Source of the DNA: Pseudoscleropodium purum
Taxonomy: Eukaryota > Streptophyta > Bryopsida > Hypnales > Brachytheciaceae
Assembly: GCA_963969395.1 (NCBI GenBank)
Contig: OZ017800.1
Coordinates: 18,260,479-18,324,478 of the forward strand
Reading direction: 5' to 3'
DNA length: 64,000 bases
Position 1 is the stretch's first letter; each line of letters starts with the position of its first letter. The notes under the pieces were generated by a model, which saw only the letters and a list, made by a program, of their open reading frames with translations, did no database searches and was not told the origin of the DNA. The position numbers and the translations under genes are program-made. Shown in pieces: positions 25,446 to 35,971 of this stretch.

Positions 25446-26754
25446 ATATTGAAAAAACACTTTGAAGGTGATGGATTTTTGTATATTATCCATTGTCAAC
25501 AAACGGGACACCTAAGAGCTAAAAGGAAAAGGAAAAAATGGGATTGATGGATGAATGTGTCAAGTTTGTCTTTTAGATGAGTGTGTTAGTTGGGAGAATC
25601 TTGTCATTTCAAATTTTTTACTAACTAGAAAAGCAAATTTCCAACATTTGATGTATGGTTTCAAACCCTTTCAAAAGTATATTACATGATGGAGTTGTTG
25701 GAGAATTTCTTAGAATGGCTCTTCAAGGGTTCAAAATGATATTGTAAGTAGATGATGGAAAAATTTCAACTACTTTATAAGATTTGCACTTTGATCAAAT
25801 GAGGATGTGCACTTCATGGGAAGCTAGGGCCTTTTCAAACGCTTGAATTATTTCTAAAATAATTGCTACAAAATATTACATAATTGAGTTTGCAGAGAAT
25901 TTTTCTCACAACAACTCTTCAAAGTTTCAAAAGTATATTGTAAGTAGACAATGACAATGTTACAACCACTTTATAAGTTGTTTCTTTGACTTGAGGCAAG
26001 GGCCTTTTAAGGAACTAAAATTATTTTTAACATGATAGCTACAAAAGTGATTCTAGTATAATCTTCACTATCTAGTAGGCTTGATGTAGGGCTCAAATGG
26101 AGCAAATTCATAATTTATACCAATTCTACAATGAAATTTTAATCAATTTTTTTTCTCTCTTATTCTATAAGAAATTATAGTTGTAATACAAAGAAGATAG
26201 TTTGATCAATAATCCTATTACCTATCATTTCAAATGTAATTTGGCACTCAAATTTTTTTATTGAAATCTATTATGATTTTTTTATTGATTGTAGAGAAAT
26301 ATGCCACGAATGGAATACTCAACTAGCACCAATTTTTTAGTAGACCTTGCCAAAGTCTTACCTCCCATATTTTTTAATCATAGTCTTCTACAACTATTTT
26401 ATTTGCCAAAGTTATCCTCAAGAATTAAACATATGGATGAATTCAGCCATTTTTTGATAAAGAATAAAATGGTATGAAAACATAAAAATGAATGATAACA
26501 TCTTCTTCTTTTCTTTTTTTAGAGATGTGGCTGTACTACAATCACAATTATCTTTGAAATACTACACATGCTAAAAAGTGATTTGATAGATGCCTTTTCA
26601 AATCACCACGGTAATAATGAAAAATGCACCTATTGGCCCATACATCACATCATTTTTTCGCGAAGTACTTTGGTCTTGTTCTCTTTAGAGTAAATCCTCT
26701 TCAAAATTGTCCTTCTGGATACCATGTGAATCATAGTTTCTTAAAAAACAACCA
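25446..26754. other. AT-rich intergenic DNA
   Basis: No gene recognised. Around 25460-25560 there is a further partial echo of the 24360 repeat (AAACACTTTGAAGGTG, TATATTATCCATTGTCAAC). The remainder is unclassified. Confidence 0.5.
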
Positions 26755-26941
26755 AGAGCACTCATTGGAGGTCAAAATACTACACAATACCTTCCCTTTT
26801 TAGATAAAATTCCAAAGATGAACATTTGCACTTTTATCCTACATAGAAGAGCACTCATTGGAGGTCAAAGTACCACACAAGACCTTCCTTTTTCAAGCAA
26901 AATTTCAAAGATGAACATTTGCACTTTTATCCTACATAGAA
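26755..26941. repeat. 93-bp exact-boundary tandem duplication
   Basis: Two adjacent units, 26755-26847 and 26848-26941, both run from AGAGCACTCATTGGAGGTCAAA to TTTTATCCTACATAGAA with about ten differences. Related single copies occur near 50920-51010 and 56935-57020, so a dispersed repeat was duplicated here in place. Confidence 0.85.
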
Positions 26942-27099
26942 GGATTCTCTATCATCCATTGGACAATTATTAGTGTCTGCGGTGTCCTTCCAAAGTTAAA
27001 TGGATACTAAAGAAACTGATCCAAAGTTGTTGTTTTTGAAGCGTAAGTAGCATTATTTTTGTTGACAAAACACACAAAAAATGTTCTTATTGGTGTGTA

Positions 27100-28316
27100 A
27101 AGCCCCCCTCCGCTCTTCCCGAACCGACATGGGATGCGGCACTTAGCGAGCCAAAAGCCCTCCAGTGGCGGACTTCAACAGTACTGTAGTCTACTTACAC
27201 GGCATCTCAGTGGAAACCATCTCATCTTCACCGTTGGCCAGTAACCAACCCCCAAAAAAGAAGTTCACAAGTCTCCCCAAAACAGACTCCCAGAACAATC
27301 TGCAGTAAAATTTATGATACTGGTACCCTAAACTGAAAGAAAGCCCAAGTCTGGGGCGTAAAGCTCGAGTAAAAATAGTGTTGAACTGAACAAGGCAACA
27401 ACTTGGGACCAGCTCCTGGCAAAGGTGCCCTGACTGGCTCCCACTGTGTCCCGAAGGCAGTCTCCAACTGTGCATGCAGCAGTCAACCGCGGCGGACAGT
27501 CGCCGACAGGCAGCCCGAGGCGCCCGCCTCGCCACACTCCCCCGTCTGTTGTCTTGTACTTCAGGACGCCCTCCGCCTTTGGCACCCACAAAATCAAGCG
27601 CTTGGCCAGCGATTGATTACCCACTTCTTCCAGCCCGTCTGGGTCGTCCCAACCAACAAGCCTCTTGAATGCTTCAATCCAGCTTCCGAGGTCGCGATTG
27701 GGGACTTGGCAAACGGACCAGCAAAGCTCGAGAAAAGCGCTCGTGCGTGGGGTCCGACAAGGAGGTGCAATTTTCACATTCTCGGGAGTCCAATTCGTGT
27801 CAGATGGATCTCACCCTGATGAAATGGCGAGGACTGCGAGGATTGTGCGTTTGGTTGTGTGTTTTTGATCGCCTGACGATGAAAATTTGTGGTCTTTGTT
27901 CTGTATGTTGCGAGTGTAAGAGATGAGATTCGAGATGGGAATGTGAAGTTCGAGCTGGGTACAGGGAGTATTTGAATTGCGGTTGGGAATGCGTGCTTCG
28001 GGATACAATGAGATTGGTGTTTGCGCAGGTGTTGGAGTGGGTGGATGGGTGGGGGATACGGGAATGTGCATCTAGTGAAGTGGGGTGTGTGGTCTCCAGG
28101 TGGATACTTTCTATTCAGAGAATTTAGAAAGTTCAAAATCTGCTGAGTATTTGTTGTTGGAGACGGACGCTGTGTTTTTGCCGTTTATGGTTTGTGCTTC
28201 TGGGTTGCAGTTTGTGGATGGAGGGTTCCGAGTCTCATGAGGGGTGTGCGTTCTGTGCAGTTTTGTAGTGGCGTCGGGAACGGTGACGAGGGTCACCGGG
28301 TGGTTGGATAGTAAGA
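27100..28316 (+). promoter_or_regulatory. Nitrate reductase upstream region, GC-rich
   Basis: GC content rises sharply from about 27105, and this block leads into the nitrate reductase start. It probably holds the promoter and 5' leader. Several overlapping reading frames run through 27191-28136 on both strands, as expected for stop-poor GC-rich DNA; none resembles a known protein. The longest is 27328-27777 on the minus strand (149 codons). No canonical nitrate-responsive element could be called with confidence. Confidence 0.5.
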
Positions 28317-31300
28317 ATGGGTGGCGCGGTGGACTTGCTTCCCGTTGTGACAAGCAATGGCGATCTGGGGTTGAAGCAGAAGCTGCCGTTGATGAACGGT
28401 GAGGTTCACAAGATGGATTCCTCCGTCGAGCCCTTGCACTTTCGGAAGGGGTCTCAGACATTTTCTGCGGTGACTGAGGAATTCGACGACGACGACGACG
28501 ACGATTCTTCCTCGGGCGACGAGAAGGTTTGGAATTACGCACCCAAAATTTCGATCACCCAAATCGACGACCGCGACGTCGGCACTTCGGACGAGTGGAT
28601 TCCGCGGCACCCCGACCTCGTACGTCTCACGGGGCGACACCCTTTTAACTGCGAGCCTCCACTCTCGTCCCTAATGGAGGTACAGTACAGTGCCAATCTC
28701 CCCAGTCCCCCCTTGAAGCTTTTCATTGCAGATCCGCTAAGGTAGCAGCGCCTTAAAGCGACAAGTACTTTAAACCAGCACGTATTTTTGGCCTTGTAGA
28801 ACCAAATCTGCAGGTGAAACCGTCAAGTCTCCCTACTTAGAACTGGAGTAGATTAGCAAAGTGACCATGTATGAGTACTTCAAATCATTCATCATTCCAC
28901 TCTATGAGGCTTCACGGTTCCACCTGGTTTGTTTCTTACTGAGTCTATGACCAATTACTGTAGGAACCTCTAGTGTGTTGCTTTTGAAGTGACAAGTACC
29001 TCAAATTCTTAGTTTTTGCCTCATAGCTAACCAAATCTGCATAAGAGACCAACCCAAGTGTCCACTCAGTCTCCTATTGAGAAACGTATTGAGTCAATTA
29101 GCAAAGTGGCTAGTGCCTCTATTCATGCATCACTCTCTCTATTACTTCAAGGTTCCAAATGTGTTGTTTCTTATTGAGTCTATTACCCATTAATTGTGGT
29201 AACCTATAGCTAGAGTGTTGCTTGTCTGATAATCTAATCTCTGATTCAGTAGCAGAAAATGCAGATTCGACTTGCACCATCTTTTACTCCAATTTTCTGA
29301 TCCGTTTGAACAAAACTTTCACTATGTGGGCATACTAAAGACACTGAAGCTCTTATATTGTGCTGCTACCTAATTCTATGGGATCCCTTCCTTCGCATTG
29401 GAAGCTCACACGGGGTGTACCTGCGTGTTGTTCATTTGCAGGCGGGTTTTTTGACCCCCACAGCGCTACACTACGTGCGCAACCACGGCGCAGTGCCGCG
29501 GGCTTCCTGGGACGACTGGCGAATTGAGGTTTCGGGGCTGGTGAAGCGGCCGATGACGTTCACCATGAACGACATGCTGCGCTTTCCTGCGCACGAACTG
29601 CCGGTGACGCTGGTGTGCGCGGGGAACCGGCGTAAGGAGGAGAATATGGTGAAGCAGTCGATTGGATTCAACTGGGGCCCTGCGGCTGTGAGCACGTCGG
29701 TATGGAAGGGAGTGCATCTGTGTGACGTGCTGCGGCACTGTGGGATTGTGTCGCGGAAGAAGGGAGCTTTGTACGTCTGTTTTGAAGGCGCCGAAATCTT
29801 GCCAGGTACCGCCAAAAAATTCTGAGTAGAATATTTGGAAAAAGGCTGTGATTTTCGAACGTTGCCCATAGACAACTGGTCGCGGTAGGATTCATCGCGG
29901 GTCATCCCAACTGTTTCTACTTGTCAACAGAACACTCTCTCAAATGTGACTGCCCTTTTTCCTAGGGCATTGAATTGGTTAGGCACTTTATCTCGCGGTT
30001 GTTGCAGACTTACAGGGACAATAACAGTGACAGATTTCCCAGACATTGCCTCAAATCTCCAATCCACCTGCATCTGAATTCATTTCACTGATTTTTATGT
30101 TTTGGGTATAATCAACCTCGTTTTGGGGGTTTAATTAACTCCGTTTCGGGGGACTAATCCTGGAAATTTTGTGGTGATTAGGTGGTGGAGGCTCAACGTA
30201 CGGGACAAGCATCACCATCAACACGGCAATGGAGAGATCAGAAGACGTGCTTCTTGCGTATCAGCAGAACGGCACATACTTGGAACCCGACCACGGGTAC
30301 CCCATCCGGTTGATCATCCCAGGCTACATCGGCGGACGCATGGTGAAGTGGCTGAAGAAAATCGTGGTTACTTCGCAAGAATCAGGGAACTACTATCACT
30401 TCCATGACAACCGTGTGTTGCCATCCCATGTCGACGCTGAAACTGCAAAAGCTGAAGGTATCCCTATCCCACACGTTTCCATAGTACTTGAATGTCCACT
30501 GATTTCTACGTCACGTTCGTACTTCTTGCATTATATTAACATGAGTGAGTGAGTGCGTGAGCTTTACAGGTTGGTGGTATCGTCCTGATTACATTATCAA
30601 TCAGTTGAACATCAACTCCGCCATCAGTACACCGGCGCATGCGGCGACTCTCCCAGTCAATTTCTCTACGCTCCAGGAGCCTTATATCGTGAAGGGTTAT
30701 GCTTACAGTGGTAAGTACATTTTCGACTTTGTATGTATGCGTGGCTACGATTGGTAGAGTTTACATGGTGTTACGATTGGTAGGGTTTCGGGTGGCTAGA
30801 TTATCTGGGAGGGATTTTTAGCCTCGTTTGATCTAGTTTACATTTTGCAATGAGATCTACTCCTACTGAGGTTGTGAAAGAGGATATATGGGTGCTTTTT
30901 TGGAGTCTTTGAATGATTCTGAGTCTTACTTTTTTTTTGGGGGGGGGGTCTGACATTTTGTTGATGTGATGGTGAGCAGGTGGCGGGCGCCGAGTGAATC
31001 GGGTGGAAGTGACGCTGGACGACGGGAAGACTTGGAGGCTTTGTGATTTGAAGCATCCCGAGGAGCCCACCAGGTATGGCAAATACTGGTGTTGGTGCTT
31101 CTGGCAGCTGGGTGTGGACGTGATGGATTTGTTGACATGCAAGGAGATTGCTGTACGGGCCTGGGACTCTGCCATGAACAGTCAACCTCAGCACCTCATT
31201 TGGAACGTCATGGTATGACATTGTACAAACTTTGCAGCCTTTCTCACGTGATGGACTGCAGGTTGTGCCAGAGCTGGGATGCTCAAAAGACACATAAGCT

Positions 31301-33765
31301 CAATGAGACATCGTCGTTTGACTCAATTATGAACATTATAATCTGTACGTTTTGGTTGATCTATGGGTTGAGAAGGAGATGAATTTTGGGTTATAATCCG
31401 CCTGTGACTAACTGAGCTAATGAGATAGTGACATGGTTGACTTCAACACTGAACTTGACATTATGTAAGCACATTATGTAAGAACTTGACATTGTGTAAG
31501 CTTTCAGTAAGAGGAAGTTTTCCAGGTAGGGAGTTTACCGGCTTGAAGCTACTACTTACTTGGTTCTACCCGTTCATTCTTCTTGGATTAAATATTGCCA
31601 AAAATTGTCAAAAAAATCGGTCGAGACTCTTGCTCCTAGTCTGCAGGAAATCTAAGGAGGTTGTAATGCAGCTACCGAAAGTACAAGAATATCATGCAAA
31701 ATTTTCTAGTACTGGTTAGCCTCCACCCAAATCTTTGAGCCACACCGACTTCAAAGCTAAGAATTCTGGAGTGCATGCAGTGTTCTCATCCGTCTTTTTT
31801 TTTTTAAATTTCCAGGGAATGATGAACAACTCCTGGTTCCGAGTGAAGATTGGAATCACCAAGTCGGAAGACAACGGCTTGAACTTGACGTTTGAGCACC
31901 CGACTCGACCGGGCAACCAGACCGGCGGCTGGATGGTGAAAGCGCCAGCACAGGAGGCCGTGCAGGTCAATTTGAATGCCACAAAAAGTGTAGCATCTGC
32001 AACTCCGGCTCGTCAGATCAAGCTCTCCGAAGTGAGGAAACACAAGAAAGAAGACTCATGCTGGATTATTGTCCGGAACAAAGTCTACGATTGCACCCCC
32101 TTTCTGGAGGATCATCCTGGTAATTAAGTACTCACTAAACATCAACAATTTTGATTTCCTCACCTTTTGGGGGTTTTTTAGCTACAAGCCTGTAGGAAAT
32201 TTAAACAGGAAAATGGAACTACTTGCAGGTATGAATATGTTGTAAATCATCAGAAAATGTTAAATTGCAACAAAATTCCTGGAGCTAATTGGAATTGAAA
32301 TGAAACCTTGCAGGCGGGGCCGACAGCATTCTCATCAACGGAGGTATGGATTCCACCGAGGAGTTTGATGCCATCCACTCTGCCAAAGCCCAAGCCATGT
32401 TGGAGGAGTATTACATCGGCGATCTGGTGGCCTCCAAAGAGGACTTGGACGTTGAGGAAAAGAAGGAAGAGCCTGTGGAAGTTTTGTCCAAGAAGGGAAA
32501 TCCTGTGGCTCTCAATCCCAAAGAGCGCATTCCCTTCGCCTTGACCGAGAGGGAAGAGCTCAGCTACGACGTTCGTAGGTACGAATTCATGCGCAATCCC
32601 AAGCTTTTCTCTACAACTCATACGCTTGAAATTTTCCTTTTTGAAACAATGTATGCGACAAATAATGAATCGGCACATATGCTTCGATTTGGTTTGCAAC
32701 TTTGGTTTGGTGCAAAGGGATCTTGGAAGATAACTTGACATAGTTCTTCTCATTCTCATTTCTCCATGTGCGTTAAAAGGGATCCCTACTGTATTGATGA
32801 AGACTGTTTGAGCATCACCACTTTTGTTCAATCAGTAATCTATCAAGTTTTTGAATAATGAGCTCTTTTGCTCGAAACGAACGCTTGTTGTATCTGAATC
32901 TACAAAAAACTTGCTAAACGAGATTTGAAATTTCATTTCCTGATACAGTAGATGGCGAGAATGCTGAATACTTGGTAGAATATGAAAGTGTTGTTGCAAA
33001 CATTTTAATGTAATCTTAAACGTTTGTCTGAAACGTGTGATTTCTTGTGGCAGGCTGAGATTTGCACTTCAAAGTCCAAATCACGTACTGGGTCTGCCGG
33101 TCGGGAAGCACATCCTCTTGAGTGCCTCGATCAACGGGAAGTTTTGTATGAGAGCATACACCCCCACCAGCAACGACGACGACGTGGGCTACGTCGAGCT
33201 TGTGATCAAAGTCTACTTCAAAAATGCGCACGCCAAGTTCCCCATGGGAGGTTTGTTTTCGCAGTACTTGGACTCCCTCAAGATCGGCGACACCATCGAT
33301 GTGAAAGGCCCTATAGGACACATCGTTTACGAGGGGAAAGGCCAGTTCCTCCTCAACAACAAGCCCAAGTTCGTGAAGAAAATCGCCATGCTTGCAGGCG
33401 GGACGGGGATCACGCCCATGTACCAAGTCATCCGGGCAGTTGTGAGTGACCCTGAAGACAAAACCGAGATCAACCTGATCTACTCCAACCGCAACGAAGG
33501 CGACATCATGTTGAAGAAAGAGCTGGATGTGTGGCAAGAAAAGCATCCCAACTTCAAGGTGTGCTACACGCTCACAGGTGCGGTTCCGGAGAATTGGAAA
33601 TGCAACACGGGGCGCATCAACGAAGCCATGGTGAAGAAGTATCTTCCACCAGGGTGTGACGAGTCGTTGGCCTTGTTGTGCGGGCCTACGGAGTTGATTC
33701 AGTTAGCCTGTATGCCGAACCTGCTCAACCATAGGTATGAAAAAGCCATTTGTTTAGAATTTTAG
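28317..33765 (+). CDS. NIA: Nitrate reductase (NAD(P)H), eight exons
   Basis: Cytosolic enzyme reducing nitrate to nitrite, the first committed step of nitrate assimilation. Exons 28317-28679, 29442-29805, 30182-30457, 30570-30710, 30980-31212, 31816-32119, 32314-32578 and 33054-33765 join in phase to 885 residues, close to the usual 890-915. Order: acidic N-terminus with a poly-Asp tract (about 56-62); molybdenum-cofactor domain with Cys180 in [10 protein letters not shown]; dimerisation domain ([23 protein letters not shown]); cytochrome b5 with heme ligands His559 (HPGG) and His582; FAD domain (RAYTP, 682-686); NADH domain (AGGTGITP) with the conserved Cys858 in LLCGP. Hinge 1 reads TKSVASATP, which does not fit the 14-3-3 consensus. 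After Cys858 the usual PP(P/E)M is TEL. Angiosperm genes usually have three introns; this has seven. Confidence 0.98.
28757..29223 (+). repeat. Tandem duplication within nitrate reductase intron 1
   Basis: Intron 1 (28680-29441) contains two adjacent, diverged units of about 230 bases, starting at 28757 and 28988. Shared landmarks in order are GACAAGTAC, AACCAAATCTGCA, ATTAGCAAAGTG, TTTCTTA.TGAGTCTAT and GTGTTGCTT. The copies differ by substitutions and small gaps, so the duplication is not recent. It makes up most of the intron. Confidence 0.85.
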
Positions 33766-34600
33766 GGGAAATTGGAAGGGGTGCACAAACTGCAGATACA
33801 AATAATTTTACTGCATAAAATGTTAAAAACTTCAAGTGATAGCTTAGCCGGGGTGCCGATAAGTTTAGAATTTATATAACTTAGAGAGCATAGTACAGTA
33901 CAGAGGTGGGGATTTGGCCCTATGATTCAAATTGGGAATTGTACAGACTGTAAAAGCTTTAGAAAGTGGCGGATCTGTAAGATATGCGGGGACGGCGGAG
34001 AGACCAAGGCGGCGGATATGCTGGTAACTAGTGTGAAGGCCCAGTGTACTATGATACTGTACAGTACATGGCTGTGTCTGTCTGTCTGTCTGACGAGGGT
34101 GTGAAATCTGTGGGCACATTTTTTGCAATTGTTTTTTCCAAGTTGATTGACAATGAACCTTGTCAGTCAGTCTAAAATTTGTCACTCCAATTTTGTCGCA
34201 AATGGGTGTTGCTGCTGCTTGTGTGCAACCGACTTCAATCTGCGAAAAAAGATGGATGGAGGTGGGTGCTGCCCAAACCGCCACTTTTTGCCACACTGTG
34301 CCTATTTTTGTTGATTTTCTTCTTTGTTGGCAAGTGAAAGGAGGTTCCAACGCACCAAAGAATGTGATATTTGGATATTGTATGCAAAAGGTATGAAGTG
34401 TCAAAGTTTAGTTTCTTTTTGGTGGGTAGAGATTCTTAAATGGTTTCTTTGCTATGTATGTAGAGGACCCTACCAAAAGTTTTTTTTATGATTGTGTGTC
34501 TTTGTGAAAGTATTCATGATTGATTTTTTTTGTCTGGTGCCTCCCAGTAACAAGGGACTTTTTGTCTCCTTATTGGGGTGCATTTTTAGAAAGTTATTTT
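33766..34600. other. Nitrate reductase 3' flank with (TCTG)n
   Basis: This stretch follows the nitrate reductase stop and should include its 3' untranslated region; no single polyadenylation signal stands out. A short (TCTG)n run lies at 34077-34092. Overlapping frames at 33865-34404 are not gene-like. Confidence 0.5.
34260..34392 (-). repeat. Dispersed repeat family, copy 2 (inverted)
   Basis: On the minus strand this reads TGCATACAATATCCAAATAT, GTTGGAACCTCCTTTCACTTGCCAA and AAAAAGTGGCGGTTTGGG. It matches the plus-strand copies at 17808-18028 and 52566-52818. It lies about 500 bases after the nitrate reductase stop and could be transcribed as part of its 3' untranslated region. Confidence 0.75.
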
Positions 34601-35971
34601 TTTTGAACAAACGGAAGAACCTTTACATTAAAAAAAATAACCCATAAAAAAAAAACCAAGCCAAAAGACTGGACAATGAAGAGAAATGAGCACAGACAAA
34701 GAGAAAATAAAAATGAGCATTTCTAGAAAGTTACAAGACATTCAAAGGTTGAATGTTGGTTGTGAAGAGATTTACGTATTACGCTTCTCACCAAGTTGGT
34801 GGTTGTGGAAATCATGAAAACTTTTGCTAGAGTATTTTATATTTATTGGTTTGGAGCAAGGTACAATTATGGGCATTTTGTCCTAAGGTGTTGAAAAAAC
34901 TTTGTGAAGTTAAATGAAATAAAATCTTATCAAATTGAGTCTTTTAAGCCTTGAAAATTTTGATTTTGAATGAAGAAATTTATGAATCTTTTATTTATCA
35001 TTTTGTGCAAGAATGTACATTATAAATCTCTATTTTCTAGTGTTAGAAGTTCTTAGAGACAAATATCAAATACATTGAATCTATGAAAATTCTTTTATTT
35101 GCATTTTAGCATTTGGATTTCAAGGCAACCTTTTTATCCAAATGAAACCTTAAAGAAATATTAAAAAATCATTTACATTTACAAATGATTTGATAAAATT
35201 TAGATGAAGAATATAGTTGTTCAAACACCTAAACAAAAATGTGCAACAATTCAAAAAATAATTCAAGAATTAAAAGTGGCTTAAAAACTATGAAAGTGAT
35301 TTCATCTTCTTTCACATGCCAAATCTGAAATCGAGGTTACGAAAGAAAATATGAGGTTAGAAGGCACTACATAACCCTTGTTAATTTACAGATTCTAAAA
35401 ATCTACTATAAAACTTTTTTAAATGAATTCTTAATGTGATTTTTCTCCAAAATCTAGTGTATTTGAGGCTCATTTCTAAGAGCCCTCAACACTAAAAAAT
35501 CAAAATTTGCAATGAACATCCTTGCACAAAATCTTGAATAGAAAAATCATAATCATTCATTTAAAAAAAATCACAAGTGAAGATTTTTTAATGCAAGAAA
35601 TAGAATTCAAAAAAATATTTTGAAATATAAATTACTAAAAATAGTCACTTGGTAAGGTTTTATTTAGCTTCAGAGTATTGTTGACATTAGAATTTGATGC
35701 TTTGGGCATTTAGGGATTAAATACAAATGAATTTTTTAATTGAAAAACAAATTTGAAAATTGAAAAGATATATAGGGTGAAACATTGAATTCAAGAATTT
35801 GAGAAATTTTTTCATTTAAATTGAATGCCTTCACTAGATTATATATAAGTTTTTAGAATGAAAAATTAGTATGAAGGAGTAGAAAAAAATTTAAAATCAA
35901 AATCAATATTGATATAATGTGAATTATGAATTCACACAAATTTCTGAAAAAAATATGAGTTTAATTACATT
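34601..35971. other. Intergenic DNA with dispersed repeat 35285-35730
   Basis: The segment at about 35285-35730 recurs in the same orientation at 50345-50780. Common landmarks are TTCTAATGTGATTTTTTCTCCAA-like, CTAGTGTATTTGAGGCT, ACAAAATCTTGAATAGAAAAATCA and AACTTGG.TAGGTTTTA. No coding capacity is seen. At 34600-34680 there is a possible LINE 3' tail on the minus strand. Confidence 0.65.

Noticed and set aside
32250..32831. 193-codon minus-strand frame
   Set aside because: Antisense to exon 7 of nitrate reductase and partly in intron 7; no resemblance to any protein.
33016..33546. 176-codon frame antisense to nitrate reductase
   Set aside because: A shadow of the codon-biased last exon of nitrate reductase; the sense frame matches the family completely.
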